From Flavobacteriaceae bacterium PS02293 (GTDB lineage Bacteria; Bacteroidota; Bacteroidia; Flavobacteriales; Weeksellaceae), in the NCBI GenBank assembly GCA_029960045.1, contig JASCOV010000007.1, positions 124,001 to 188,000 of the forward strand: a stretch of DNA of 64,000 nucleotides, given 5' to 3'. Each line of letters begins with the position of its first letter. The first letter of the stretch is position 1. Shown one piece after another: positions 17,253 through 27,310 of the stretch. The translations under genes and the position numbers were made by a program. The notes beneath the pieces are model-generated. The model was not told the DNA's origin. It was given only the letters and a program-made list of their open reading frames with translations, and made no database searches.

Positions 17253-17591
17253 ATGGATAATAACGAACTTGAAAAATCAACAGCCTATATTACAGTGGAG
17301 ATCATTGAATATATTCCCAATTCTGTCGTCATCAAAACGATTTTGAAAAAATCTACCGGTAATATTAGCGTGATGTCCTTTGACAGCGGGGAAGGGCTTA
17401 CCGAAAAAATCTCTCCGTTTGACACCTTTGCCCAGATTATAGAAGGGAAGGCGGAGATTGTCATTGACGGGAAATCCTTTGTCTTGGACACGGGACAATC
17501 GATCATCATTCCTGCGCATAAGCCCAATATCATAAAAGCCAATGAGCGTTTTAAAATGATCTTGACCATTATAAAAAACGGTTATGAATGA
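17253..17591 (+). CDS. Small cupin-domain protein
   Basis: 112 aa single cupin: PFDTFAQIIEGKAEIVIDGK is cupin motif 1 region without the usual His pair, and DTGQSIIIPAHKPNIIKANE is motif 2 region. Only some metal-ligand positions are kept, so it may be a ligand-binding rather than catalytic cupin. Its stop overlaps the next small gene by 8 nt. Confidence 0.8.
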   Translation: MDNNELEKSTAYITVEIIEYIPNSVVIKTILKKSTGNISVMSFDSGEGLTEKISPFDTFAQIIEGKAEIVIDGKSFVLDTGQSIIIPAHKPNIIKANERFKMILTIIKNGYE

Positions 17592-17844
17592 TCATAACAT
17601 AACACAGTCTTTTAAGGAAGAGGCCTTTGATGGTATTCCAGAAACGCAAAGTCATTCACAGGAAGTGCATATTCCCGTAAAAGAAGTACCACCGTTTTGC
17701 TCTAAAATGAACGATATATCATTTGTCAATGATGTGGAATACCGCCATCATTCAATAAGCATAAAATTGCACAATTTTCAGGAATGGAAATCAAAATTGA
17801 CAGATAAAAATTCATTGCATTTTGGTATTTCATTTTTTATATGA
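17584..17844 (+). CDS. Hypothetical 86-aa protein, uncertain
   Basis: Start overlaps the cupin stop by 8 nt, which is a common coupled arrangement. Composition is mixed (HSQEVHIPVKEVPPFCSKM, FHNFQEW-like end) with no recognised family, so it may be a real coupled gene or a chance frame. No other gene fits in this stretch. Confidence 0.4.
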   Translation: MNDHNITQSFKEEAFDGIPETQSHSQEVHIPVKEVPPFCSKMNDISFVNDVEYRHHSISIKLHNFQEWKSKLTDKNSLHFGISFFI

Positions 17845-17895
17845 TCAAATGAAATCCAGTGTAAGAACTGCTAATTTAATATTAAATCGGTTACA

Positions 17896-18588
17896 ATGGA
17901 AACGAGCTATATCAGCCATCAGGAAATAGGCGAAGGGGAAGAAGTGAAAGGAGAGGATCTCCGGGAAGGGATCTTCGATCTCATCAACAGGAAATTCCCT
18001 GAGTTCGGCAAAGAAGATTTTATTTCTATCACTGAGCTCAATCAATACCGTAGATTATACCTGACCTCACTAATTGTCGAAGAAAGGGGAGAACTGGAGA
18101 TCATAGACCTTGATGTCATGGATGCTATTAAAAATAATTCCATTCTTTCAGAAAATATCCAGGACGAGATTGAAGCGGAACTGACAACAGGAGAAAAGCT
18201 GGCCGACAAGGTGGCGTCTTTTGGCGGAAGCTGGTCATTTATTATCGTGTTTTTTTCCTTTATCATGATCTGGATATTCATCAATATCCTTTTTATAGCA
18301 ACGAAGCCATTCGATCCTTATCCATTCATTTTGCTGAATTTGATTCTTTCCTGTCTGGCAGCGATCCAGGCTCCCATCATTATGATGAGCCAAAACCGTC
18401 AGGAGCAAAAAGACAGAATAAGAGGGGAACACGATTACAAGATCAATCTGAAAGCCGAACTGGAGATCAAACTTCTGAGTGAGAAAATCGACCATTTGCT
18501 GGTCAACCAAAATAAAAAACTACTGGAAATTCAGGAACTACAGACCGATTATCTGGAAGACCTGATGAATGTTCTTAAAAAGAAATAA
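17896..18588 (+). CDS. DUF1003 membrane protein
   Basis: 230 aa. The DUF1003 core is clear: EKLADKVASFGGSWSFI, IMIWIFINI, FDPYPFILLNLILSC and QAPIIMMSQNRQEQKDRIR, i.e. two membrane helices followed by a charged coiled-coil tail. N-terminal ~90 residues are soluble. Family of unknown function, common in stress loci. Confidence 0.88.
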   Translation: METSYISHQEIGEGEEVKGEDLREGIFDLINRKFPEFGKEDFISITELNQYRRLYLTSLIVEERGELEIIDLDVMDAIKNNSILSENIQDEIEAELTTGEKLADKVASFGGSWSFIIVFFSFIMIWIFINILFIATKPFDPYPFILLNLILSCLAAIQAPIIMMSQNRQEQKDRIRGEHDYKINLKAELEIKLLSEKIDHLLVNQNKKLLEIQELQTDYLEDLMNVLKKK

Positions 18589-18651
18589 GTTATTTACGTT
18601 CAATTAATTCTAAAAAATAGAATTATCACACAATACAAAATTCTAAAAAAA

Positions 18652-19485
18652 GTGGAAAAAATTCTTGTTACTACGGATTTTTCGGATCATTCGAAATCCG
18701 GATTGCGGTTTGCTGTGCAGTTAGCTGCCCAGAATGCCTGCCACCTGACCTTTCTCAATGTCCACCATCTGCAGACGCCTTCCGCATGGGATGCAGTGAG
18801 GATGGATGAATATGAGGATGAACAAAAGGAATTGATTCACGCTAAACTCGTTCGTTTTGTAGAAAAAATATACGCTGCCATGCATATCAAGCCACAGCAT
18901 ATCCAGTATGCTGTAGAGTTGTCGATTTTACCGGAGTCCAGCATCTTAGAATATGCCGAGAAACATACCTATGACTACATTTGTATGAGCACCAGAGGTA
19001 CGGGAATCTTCAAAAAAGTTTTGGGAACCATCACATCCAATTTGATTCATGAGTCCAAAGTTCCTGTCATAGTGGTACCTCACGATTATAGACCAAGTAA
19101 AATTAGATCTTTTATCTATGCATCGGACCTTGATGATTACGAAAATGAGATCATTAAGGTCGTATCATTTGCTAAACCACTCGGGGCTTCTGTCGAGTTG
19201 CTGAATTTCACATCGGTGTCTTTGAAGGAAGAAAACAGAAAGATTGTAGAAAAAAAGATAGAAAAAATAGCAAACTATCCTGTGAGTATCTATATCAGTG
19301 ATAAAAAGGAAGAGGATGACCTGATCAAAGCTATAGAATCTGCTGTTCAAAAAGTGGAACCTTCCGTATTGGTCATGTTTACACAACAAAACAGAAACTG
19401 GTTTGAGAATATATTCTATGCCGGCAATTCGGAAGAATATTCATTTCACACCAAAGTTCCTTTGTTGGTGTTTAGAAAGGTATAG
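18652..19485 (+). CDS. Tandem universal stress protein (UspA family)
   Basis: 277 aa with two Usp domains. Domain 1: KILVTTDFSDHSKSGLRFAV-type start and the nucleotide-binding STRGTGIFKKVLGTITSNLI region near residue 125. Domain 2 is degenerate (ends SFHTKVPLLVF and lacks a clear G2xG9xG(S/T)). Start codon is GTG (VEKILVTTDFS would be the bare reading); no better ATG exists upstream. Cytoplasmic stress protein. Confidence 0.88.
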   Translation: MEKILVTTDFSDHSKSGLRFAVQLAAQNACHLTFLNVHHLQTPSAWDAVRMDEYEDEQKELIHAKLVRFVEKIYAAMHIKPQHIQYAVELSILPESSILEYAEKHTYDYICMSTRGTGIFKKVLGTITSNLIHESKVPVIVVPHDYRPSKIRSFIYASDLDDYENEIIKVVSFAKPLGASVELLNFTSVSLKEENRKIVEKKIEKIANYPVSIYISDKKEEDDLIKAIESAVQKVEPSVLVMFTQQNRNWFENIFYAGNSEEYSFHTKVPLLVFRKV

Positions 19486-19575
19486 CTATTTTTTACCAAA
19501 AGGAAACTTAAAAAATGTATAATGACAGTTTTTAAATTGAAATCAACTGGTTTGAAAAAAGGATAACGAATTGTG

Positions 19576-20691
19576 ATGGATAGGAGAAACTTTATAAAGT
19601 ATACAACGGCAATCGTTGTTATTGCTGGTACCACTTATTATTTGACGAGTGATACATCTAATTTTGAAAGAGCCGATCTGCAAACAGACCTGAAAACTAA
19701 AATTCCGATGCAAAATGATGAAAAGGAGATTTTGATCCTTGCATCACTCGCTCCCAGCGGGCACAATACCCAACCCTGGTTTGTCAAATATCATGAACCT
19801 TTCCATTGGACTATTTGTAATGACAGGACGAGATGGCTTGATGGCGTGGATCCGACACAACGCGAAACCATTCTATCGATCGGTGCTTTTGTTCAAAATT
19901 TAGAATATGCAGCCAATAATTTGGGCTACAGCTGTGCATTTGACCTGCTGGCATCGAGTAATGAGGATGAAGAAATTGTAACCGTAAAATTATCCAGATC
20001 ATTACCTGTTCAAAAATTTGACATCAAAAAAATACAGGAAAGAAGGACATTAAGATCGAATTATTTGAATGGGATCATCAAGAAGGAAGATCTGGATTAT
20101 TTACTGGAAAATGAAACAGGTTTCATTAGATACTTCCCCAATACATCAAAGGAGCATTTGTATTTAAATGAGCAGACCATAGAGGCTAATAGAATACAGT
20201 CCTATCGGGATGCTGCCCAAAATGAATTGGCGGATTGGGTGCGATTTTCAAATGAAGATGTAGAAAAATACAGGGACGGGCTTACCCCTGCGAGTATGGA
20301 AATTGAAGGATTTTCAGGCTGGATCGTTCGTAATTTTTATGATAAGCAAAGCGTAATGAAGCAAGATTTTCGGGAAAAGAACATTGCTAAGGTCGTAGAA
20401 CAGGTTTCAAAATCTGCAGGTTGGTTGGTGATCTCAAGTCCTGATCATTCTGTATTATCATTATTAGAGGCGGGCAGAAGACTGCAGCGCATCTGGCTGA
20501 AAGCGCGTGATAAAAAGATTGCCTTTCATCCGATGACGCAGATCTTAGAAGAAGAAAAAACGAGACTGGCGGTTAATTACGCCATTGGTATCAAAGAAAA
20601 TATCCAATTTTTACTGAGAGTCGGATATATTGAAAATTATCCTGATCCGGTCACGCTACGGCGACCCATCAACTGGTTTACCAGAAACTGA
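19576..20691 (+). CDS. Acg-like nitroreductase-fold protein with Tat-type signal
   Basis: 371 aa from the ATG (a GTG one codon earlier is also in frame). The N-terminus MDRRNFIKYTTAIVVIAGTT carries a twin-arginine-like RRNFIK motif, so export folded with bound FMN is possible. LASLAPSGHNTQPWFV is the FMN-binding start of the nitroreductase fold, followed by RRTLRSNY and a long two-domain body like mycobacterial Acg proteins. These can sequester FMN rather than reduce substrates. Neighbours are stress genes. Confidence 0.8.
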   Translation: MDRRNFIKYTTAIVVIAGTTYYLTSDTSNFERADLQTDLKTKIPMQNDEKEILILASLAPSGHNTQPWFVKYHEPFHWTICNDRTRWLDGVDPTQRETILSIGAFVQNLEYAANNLGYSCAFDLLASSNEDEEIVTVKLSRSLPVQKFDIKKIQERRTLRSNYLNGIIKKEDLDYLLENETGFIRYFPNTSKEHLYLNEQTIEANRIQSYRDAAQNELADWVRFSNEDVEKYRDGLTPASMEIEGFSGWIVRNFYDKQSVMKQDFREKNIAKVVEQVSKSAGWLVISSPDHSVLSLLEAGRRLQRIWLKARDKKIAFHPMTQILEEEKTRLAVNYAIGIKENIQFLLRVGYIENYPDPVTLRRPINWFTRN

Positions 20692-20722
20692 TTTTTACAA
20701 CATACAATAATAAGATTTCGTT

Positions 20723-21175
20723 ATGAAAAAGACAGTTCATTCCATATACATTTCACTTCTCCTGTTTCTGGGAATAAGTGCGATTTTTGGTGGTGGAGCA
20801 TTGATCATTTCGCCCTCCGGAAGACTATTGGGAGGATTGCCCTTGTCCATTCTTAAAAATTCACCTTTCTCCAATTTTCTTGTTCCCGGAATAATTCTAT
20901 TTCTTGTTTTGGGTATTTTCCCAATTTTCACTGTTTGGGCTTTGATTAAAAAACCAACGATGCCTTTTGCATCATATTTTAATATCTTTAGAGATATGCA
21001 TTGGTCGTGGAGTTACAGTATCTATTGTGCTTTTGCTCTTATGATCTGGATACAGATCGAGACCTATTTTATTCAGGGTGTGGGATGGCTTCAGATGTTT
21101 TATATGTTATATGCAATTCCTATCCTTATCGTTGCATTATTACCGTCAATAAGAAACAGATATAAATTGCTTTAA
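20723..21175 (+). CDS. Hypothetical four-helix membrane protein
   Basis: 150 aa with four hydrophobic segments (FLGISAIFGGGALII, FLVPGIILFLVLGIFPIF, WSYSIYCAFALMIWI, MLYAIPILIVALLP). No family recognised. One nt separates it from the next gene, so they are co-expressed. Confidence 0.7.
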   Translation: MKKTVHSIYISLLLFLGISAIFGGGALIISPSGRLLGGLPLSILKNSPFSNFLVPGIILFLVLGIFPIFTVWALIKKPTMPFASYFNIFRDMHWSWSYSIYCAFALMIWIQIETYFIQGVGWLQMFYMLYAIPILIVALLPSIRNRYKLL

Positions 21176-21176
21176 G

Positions 21177-22010
21177 ATGACAATAGTAATCATACTTATA
21201 TTTTTCGGAACACTTCTACTTGTCTTGTTGATTGGGAAAATCATTTTGCGATTTAATTTCAAAGAACAGATCAAAATCTTATATCAAAATACCGAAAATA
21301 TTGCAGGTCAACGTTATGAAAGCAGCTCATTAAATGATCTACCGGAACCCGTGCAGCGTTATTTTAAATTAGTTTTAAAAGATGAACAACCTTACATCAG
21401 TTCAGTCCGGCTTGAGCATACGGGGTTGTTTAAGACGGATCTAAAAAAAGGATTTATCAAAATTAAAGGTGTACAGTACTTTTCTGTTAGACTTCCTCAA
21501 TTTATTTGGAAAGGTACAACGATGATGTTCACAGCTATTGATAGTTATGTTAACGATCAGGGAAGTTTGAAAGTTTTTTTGCTGAATCTGTTTAAAGTTG
21601 TTGACAGCAAAGGGAACACAATGGATGAAGGTGAGCTGCAGCGCTGGATGGCGGAAAGCGTATGGTTCCCAACCAACCTGTTGCCGTCGGAAATGGTAAA
21701 ATGGACAGCTGTCAATGCACATTCAGCAAAATTGTCATTCCAATACAAAGAAATCTCATTTCATTTTTTGGTCACTTTTAATGCAAGTGGTGAAATTACC
21801 TCTATGCAGACAGAGCGTTATATGACGGATAAAAAAAGAGAAACCTGGCTTTGCAAAATGTCGAATTACAATGAGGTTGATGGAATCAGAATTCCTTTTT
21901 CGGCGGAAGTACTATGGAGATTATCTTCTGGCGACTTTACTTATGCGAAGTTTGAAGTTCAAAAAATAGAATACAACAATCATATAGTTTCTACTCAAAA
22001 TAACGACTGA
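21177..22010 (+). CDS. DUF6544-type protein with N-terminal membrane anchor
   Basis: 277 aa: one N-terminal membrane helix, then LPEPVQRYFKLVL, IKGVQYFSVRLPQFIWKG, LQRWMAESVWFPTNLLPSE and the end DGIRIPFSAEVLW. This series matches what I know as DUF6544 (LolA-like beta fold). Role unknown; perhaps lipid or envelope related. Coupled to the small membrane protein upstream. Confidence 0.7.
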   Translation: MTIVIILIFFGTLLLVLLIGKIILRFNFKEQIKILYQNTENIAGQRYESSSLNDLPEPVQRYFKLVLKDEQPYISSVRLEHTGLFKTDLKKGFIKIKGVQYFSVRLPQFIWKGTTMMFTAIDSYVNDQGSLKVFLLNLFKVVDSKGNTMDEGELQRWMAESVWFPTNLLPSEMVKWTAVNAHSAKLSFQYKEISFHFLVTFNASGEITSMQTERYMTDKKRETWLCKMSNYNEVDGIRIPFSAEVLWRLSSGDFTYAKFEVQKIEYNNHIVSTQNND

Positions 22011-22041
22011 TCACTAAAAGGTAGTCTTAAAAACATTTACA

Positions 22042-24543
22042 ATGCCGATTCACAATTTCAATATCCAGGGTTTATCCGATAATGAGGTCATAAAGGCCAG
22101 GGAAAAGTATGGAGAAAATCAGCTGAATTACAAGAAGGGAAATACGATCATAGATACATTTATTCGCATCATCAAAGATCCGATGCTGATCTTACTCCTT
22201 GTTGCAGCCTCTATTTATTTTATCAGCGGCAAGACCGGTGACGGTATTTTTCTATCTTTTGCCATCGTATTTCAAACGTCCATCTCTCTATACCAATATT
22301 CAAGAAGCAAAAATGCTCTGGAAAAACTGAAAGATCTTTCCCAACCCAATTGCAAAGTGATCCGAAATGGAAAAGTTACAGAAATAAAAAGTGAAGAGTT
22401 AGTTGTCGGTGACTGCCTGATGGTGGAAGAGGGAACTCTGATCACCGCAGATGGCAGCATTATTCATTCCAATGATTTTTCGGTCAACGAATCGATCCTG
22501 ACCGGCGAGTCGCTTTCTGTATCAAAAGACAAAACCAAAGAAGACCATTTTGTCTACAGCGGTACAACGGTGGCAGGAGGTTTGGCGGTCGCTGTCATTA
22601 CTGCCATAGGCAACAATACAAAATTGGGTAAGATCGGAAGCAGCCTGGAAAGCATTACCGAAGAAAAAACACCTTTGGAAAATCAGATTGCCAATTTTGT
22701 GAAGAAAATGGCGATTGCGGGTGCAGTGGTTTTTATAATTGTCTGGGCAATTAATTACTGGCATTCTCAAAATTTATTGAATAGTTTACTCCTATCACTT
22801 ACCTTGGCAATGAGTATTCTGCCCGAAGAGATTCCTGTGGCATTTACCACATTTATGGCTTTGGGTGCGTGGCGCCTGATGAAACTGGGCATCGTGGTGA
22901 AACAGATGAAAACTGTTGAAACATTGGGGAGTGCAACGGTGATCTGTACGGACAAAACCGGAACACTGACTGAGAATAAAATGAGTGTGGCAAAACTGTA
23001 TTTGCTATCCTCTAACAAAATATTCCAGCCTGGAGATCAGTTGACAGTTGATGAAATAGGACTCATTACCGGAGCGATGTGGGCGAGCGAGCCCATTCCT
23101 TTTGACCCGATGGAGATCGCACTGCATCAGGTTTATAAAGATGCGATTGCTGAAGATGAAAGAAATCATTACCAGCTCGTTCACGAATATCCTCTAAGCG
23201 GAAAACCGCCGATGATGACCCATATCTTTGAAAACAGTTCAGGAAAAAGAATCATTGCAGCAAAGGGTGCGCCCGAAGCCTTAATGACTGCTGCTGACCT
23301 GACAGAAACTGAAGAAAAGCAGATTAATGAAGCGATACAGCTTTTGGCAAAAGATGGATTTAGGGTGTTAGCTGTTGCGACCTCAGACTTTACCGGAAGT
23401 GCATATCCCGAAAAACAGCAGGACTTTCCATTTCAATTTAAGGGGATCGTTGCATTTTACGACCCACCCAAAAAGAATATTCAAAAGGTGTTGCAAGATT
23501 TTTATACCGCAGGTATTGCTGTGAAAATTATTACCGGAGACAATGCTGAAACGACAGAAGCAATTGCGAAACAAATCGGTTTTACGGGATATCAAAACAG
23601 TATTACAGGTGATGAATTAATGAAACTGAACGATAGTGAACTGAAAAGTAGTGTAATGAAAAACACTATTTTCACAAGAATGTTTCCTGAAGCTAAATTA
23701 AAGATCATCAACGCCCTAAAATTAAATGATCAAATCGTTGCGATGACGGGTGATGGCGTCAATGATGGTCCCGCATTGAAGGCGGCACATATAGGAATTG
23801 CGATGGGTAAAAAAGGAACTGAGATCGCCAAGCAGGCAGCATCATTAATATTGCTGGAAGATGATCTTTCCAAGATGGTGGATGCGGTAGCAATGGGCAG
23901 GAAGATCTATACCAACCTGAAAAAGGCCATTCAGTATATTATATCTATCCATATTCCGATCATCCTTACCGTGTTTATTCCGTTGGCTTTAGGTTGGGTA
24001 TATCCTAATATATTTTCTCCAGTTCATATTATTTTCCTGGAGATCATTATGGGACCTACCTGTTCCATTATTTATGAAAATGAGCCGATGGAAAAAAATG
24101 CAATGCAGCAGAAACCGAAAGCATTGACCACTACTTTTTTCAATTGGAAGGAACTATCCACCAGTATCATACAAGGATTGGTCATCACTGCTGGTACATT
24201 ATTGATGTACCAATACACGGTTCAAAAAGGTTACGATGAGGCATTGACCAGAACAATGGTATTCACAGTTTTGATCACGTCCAATATCTTTCTGACGCTG
24301 ATCAACCGATCGTTTTACTATTCCATCTGGACCACGCTCAAATACAAAAACAATCTGGTCTTACTCATTATATCGATTACGGTTTTTATAGTAGCATTGA
24401 TGCTTTATGTTAAACCAGTAACCTTATTTTTTGGTTTTGAAACTTTGCAACTTTCACAGTTGTTAATTTCTGTTGCAGTCGGATTTATTTCAGTCATCTG
24501 GTTTGAATTGGTCAAGTTGATCAAACGTACCAATAAACATTGA
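22042..24543 (+). CDS. Cation-translocating P-type ATPase
   Basis: 833 aa. TGES in the actuator domain (near 155), DKTGTLT with the phosphorylated Asp near 304, TGDN near 500, and MTGDGVNDGPALKAAHIGIA near 568. The TM4 motif is PEEIPVAFTTF rather than the PEGLP of well-known Ca2+ pumps, and the N-terminus (GLSDNEVIKAREKYGENQL) is of the Ca2+-ATPase type. So a type II-like pump whose ion is unsettled (Ca2+, Mn2+ or other). Six or more C-terminal helices. 31 nt after the DUF6544 gene. Confidence 0.88.
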   Translation: MPIHNFNIQGLSDNEVIKAREKYGENQLNYKKGNTIIDTFIRIIKDPMLILLLVAASIYFISGKTGDGIFLSFAIVFQTSISLYQYSRSKNALEKLKDLSQPNCKVIRNGKVTEIKSEELVVGDCLMVEEGTLITADGSIIHSNDFSVNESILTGESLSVSKDKTKEDHFVYSGTTVAGGLAVAVITAIGNNTKLGKIGSSLESITEEKTPLENQIANFVKKMAIAGAVVFIIVWAINYWHSQNLLNSLLLSLTLAMSILPEEIPVAFTTFMALGAWRLMKLGIVVKQMKTVETLGSATVICTDKTGTLTENKMSVAKLYLLSSNKIFQPGDQLTVDEIGLITGAMWASEPIPFDPMEIALHQVYKDAIAEDERNHYQLVHEYPLSGKPPMMTHIFENSSGKRIIAAKGAPEALMTAADLTETEEKQINEAIQLLAKDGFRVLAVATSDFTGSAYPEKQQDFPFQFKGIVAFYDPPKKNIQKVLQDFYTAGIAVKIITGDNAETTEAIAKQIGFTGYQNSITGDELMKLNDSELKSSVMKNTIFTRMFPEAKLKIINALKLNDQIVAMTGDGVNDGPALKAAHIGIAMGKKGTEIAKQAASLILLEDDLSKMVDAVAMGRKIYTNLKKAIQYIISIHIPIILTVFIPLALGWVYPNIFSPVHIIFLEIIMGPTCSIIYENEPMEKNAMQQKPKALTTTFFNWKELSTSIIQGLVITAGTLLMYQYTVQKGYDEALTRTMVFTVLITSNIFLTLINRSFYYSIWTTLKYKNNLVLLIISITVFIVALMLYVKPVTLFFGFETLQLSQLLISVAVGFISVIWFELVKLIKRTNKH

Positions 24544-24614
24544 ATGCCATCTAAAGTAATGTGATTAAAAACTGTTTTAATATAAATTCTATTTTGATTC
24601 AGCTTATGTAGAAT

Positions 24615-25310
24615 CTAATTGACATTGACGCCAAAAAAATGTCCTACCATTGCTGTGATGCCCATGGCGACAGTTCCCCAGAAACATATCCTTAAAACGG
24701 AAACTCCTATTTTGGAACCGCCTGTTTTTGCAGAGATCGCTCCCAGCACCATCAGAAAAACAATAGAAAATCCATATTGGAAATATACCATTTCTTTGAT
24801 AGGCGCTAACATCGACACGCCAAAAGGTAATAATGCACCCAATGCAAACGAGCCAAATGAAGCAAAAGCGGCCTGAAAAGGTTTGGCTTGGGTAATCTCA
24901 TTGATTCCCAGTTCGTCATGCGCATGAGCTGCCAAAGCATCGTGCTCGGAAAGTTCCGTTGCTACCTGTAAGGCAGTTTCTTTACTTACCCCTCGTCTTT
25001 CATAGATCTTTGCCAATTCATGCAATTCAACTTCCGGCATTTCTTCGAGTTCTCTCTTTTCACGAAGCAGATCAGCCTTTTCAGTATCCTCCTGTGAACT
25101 GACCGAAACATATTCTCCGGCAGCCATAGACATCGCACCGGCGATCATTCCTGCCAGTGCTGCAAGTACGATAGTGTGACGGTCCGGTTGTGCTGCGGCA
25201 ACTCCGATCACGATACTTGTAGTGGACAACAAGCCGTCATTAGCACCTAAAACGGATGCGCGCAGCCAACCCATTCTGTTGACATAATGTTTTTCTAGTA
25301 GGTGATGCAT
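24615..25310 (-). CDS. VIT1/CCC1-family Fe2+/Mn2+ transporter
   Basis: 231 aa with GANDGLLSTTSIVIGVAAA in TM1, MAAGEYVSVSSQEDTEKADL after TM2, then a cytoplasmic Glu-rich metal-binding helical segment (EELPEVELHELAKIYE-like) and three more helices. All VIT1/CCC1 signatures are kept. Exports Fe2+ or Mn2+ from the cytoplasm. The start lies one nt after the stop of the PAP2 gene, making it the last gene of the thioredoxin-ApbE-DUF4266-DUF3570-PAP2 unit. Confidence 0.9.
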   Translation of the reverse strand: MHHLLEKHYVNRMGWLRASVLGANDGLLSTTSIVIGVAAAQPDRHTIVLAALAGMIAGAMSMAAGEYVSVSSQEDTEKADLLREKRELEEMPEVELHELAKIYERRGVSKETALQVATELSEHDALAAHAHDELGINEITQAKPFQAAFASFGSFALGALLPFGVSMLAPIKEMVYFQYGFSIVFLMVLGAISAKTGGSKIGVSVLRICFWGTVAMGITAMVGHFFGVNVN

Positions 25311-25311
25311 A

Positions 25312-26079
25312 TCAAAAGTTTACGACCAATCCAGCTCCTAGACTTTTCGGTTCTAGTACGGGATAGATCATTGTTATGGTATTGGATTCTTTTTTATTGA
25401 ACAGCTTGTTTACGGTAGGAAAAAGCCAGTAGGCCAGCTCAGTGCTTAAAATACCAAATCCGGCTCCTGCGACCACATCTCCCACCCAGTGCTTATTATT
25501 GAGGGTTCTGTAAACTCCCGTGAAAATAGCAATAGGGTAGCCTGAAATGGCCAGCCAGATGTTCTCATCCTGATATTCCCTGAACAGAAAATGAGCCGAA
25601 GAAAAAGCGGTCGTGGTATGTCCTGAAGGAAAAGAAAGATGATTGGTGCCATCTGGACGTTCCTCTTTTACCAGATGCTTTAAAGGCAAAACAATCGCAG
25701 CAGAAATCAGTTGCGAGGTTCCGTATATAATGGTCCGTTCCTTTAAATTATGCTTTCCTTTTATGCCTGTAAGATTATAACCGTAGACCATTGCTGCAGG
25801 CAAATATTGGGTGTAGTTATCAAGCGTGATATGCTTGGGTTGATGTTCTCCGATCTCATACTTTGTGGAACTGTTCAGATTTTTGAGCGCATCAGAACTT
25901 AAACTGACCACTCCGAAGCCAATAAACACAGTCGGAATAATGAGTTTTTTGTAGCTTGGATGATATACTTTATCACCATAACTCTCTATATCTTGTTTTT
26001 TCAGTTCGGCTGAGTCAGATTTAACCTGTCCAAAACAAATATTGGAACAGGTTAAAACAATGATTGTTACTATTTTCAT
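25312..26079 (-). CDS. PAP2-family membrane phosphatase
   Basis: 255 aa with a short signal or anchor helix, then the three PAP2 phosphatase motifs: KHLVKEERPDG, FPSGHTTTAFSSAH and GVYRTLNNKHWVGDVVAGAG. Catalytic His residues in PSGH and HWVGD are present. Likely dephosphorylates lipid phosphates such as undecaprenyl or phosphatidylglycerol phosphate at the periplasmic face. Six nt from the DUF3570 gene; both gene gaps on either side are minimal. Confidence 0.88.
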   Translation of the reverse strand: MKIVTIIVLTCSNICFGQVKSDSAELKKQDIESYGDKVYHPSYKKLIIPTVFIGFGVVSLSSDALKNLNSSTKYEIGEHQPKHITLDNYTQYLPAAMVYGYNLTGIKGKHNLKERTIIYGTSQLISAAIVLPLKHLVKEERPDGTNHLSFPSGHTTTAFSSAHFLFREYQDENIWLAISGYPIAIFTGVYRTLNNKHWVGDVVAGAGFGILSTELAYWLFPTVNKLFNKKESNTITMIYPVLEPKSLGAGLVVNF

Positions 26080-26085
26080 GGTTGA

Positions 26086-27276
26086 TTACTTAAACCTTAA
26101 ATTTAAGGAAATAATATCTGATTTCATCCCTATTGATTTCGTGTAATGTCCATACCTTATCTCCAGCATATTGAGTCTTTCTATTCCGAACAGTCCATTT
26201 TTAGGATTGATGCGGATGCCCGCCCCGTAAAAGTTGCTACTGAATTTTGAAAGGTCATAATTGCTGGTATAAAAATCGTCAAACGCCGTGTGCTGCTGAT
26301 AGGGGGAAAAATATTTGGCACCCGTCTGAGAATAATACCTGTAAAAAGGACTCACCGAAACAAAAGGTGATATCTTCACAGGTGTTTCCAGACTGATCGT
26401 ATTGGATCTCAATCCCCAGTCATCTGTATAATAACGGTAGTAAGCTCTCAGGATCACCTTATCTCCGAAGAAATAATTGGCCCTAAGTCCCAAAGGAAGT
26501 TTGAATCTCTTATCCGGCAAAGCTTCCTGATGCACAGATCCATCTGTAAAATAAACCCTATGGAAAGGCAAACTGAGATAACCTGTCTGCTGAACAGCAT
26601 CTGTCATCAATTCCACTTGAAAATTCTTATTGATGATCTGAGAATAAGATAAGGAAAGCGCATAGGTATTTCTTCCGGTTGTTCCATAACCTTCATGTTC
26701 TCCTCCGCCTGTACTTCCAGTCCGAAGTTCGATCGGAGCAATAAGCTTTACCTGATCCATAAAAGCCTGAAACTTGGCCGTGAATTCTCCCATTCTGTTC
26801 GGTGTTTTCTGTGAAAATCCAATATTGGCTCCGATAGACTGGTAATCAAACTCTCCCGAATAGGAAACGCCGGCCATTATCGTGCTCCCTTTCGCTTCGT
26901 TTTCACGGCTCCATCCTAACGAAGGATAAATCCTTGTATCTGCGTGTGAAGCCGATGAGTTGGCTTTAAGGTCGATCATATCAGAAGATGCTGACGTATA
27001 ATGGTCTATCCCGACATCCAAAGTATATTTGTTCTTTCTTAGTTTCTTGTCATAATTCACAAGGACAACGTCTATCGAATTAGAAATATCGTTGAGTTTT
27101 TCTGATCCTACACCGCCCGTTACCGCAGAATTATTTCCGTCTTGTTTATAATAACTCGACACAAGATTGATCTCATCCAGACTTAATTTTTTGAAGGCTT
27201 CAATATTGGTGTTTTCCTGTGCCTGAGCATTGAAGAATCCAAAAAGGGCGATAATGTTTATAATTACTTTTTTCAT
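26086..27276 (-). CDS. DUF3570 outer-membrane beta-barrel protein
   Basis: 396 aa, signal peptide ending near FFNAQAQ, then alternating beta strands with YTLDVGIDHYTSASSD, YPSLGWSRENEAKGS, SGEFDYQSIGANIGF and a C-terminal strand ending in aromatic-x-Phe (SLNLRFK). These are DUF3570 features. The family typically travels with DUF4266, ApbE and a thioredoxin-like protein, as here. Function unknown; predicted outer-membrane barrel. Confidence 0.85.
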   Translation of the reverse strand: MKKVIINIIALFGFFNAQAQENTNIEAFKKLSLDEINLVSSYYKQDGNNSAVTGGVGSEKLNDISNSIDVVLVNYDKKLRKNKYTLDVGIDHYTSASSDMIDLKANSSASHADTRIYPSLGWSRENEAKGSTIMAGVSYSGEFDYQSIGANIGFSQKTPNRMGEFTAKFQAFMDQVKLIAPIELRTGSTGGGEHEGYGTTGRNTYALSLSYSQIINKNFQVELMTDAVQQTGYLSLPFHRVYFTDGSVHQEALPDKRFKLPLGLRANYFFGDKVILRAYYRYYTDDWGLRSNTISLETPVKISPFVSVSPFYRYYSQTGAKYFSPYQQHTAFDDFYTSNYDLSKFSSNFYGAGIRINPKNGLFGIERLNMLEIRYGHYTKSIGMKSDIISLNLRFK

Positions 27277-27310
27277 TTTTTAATATATTTTAGGTTTAGT
27301 AATTATTATG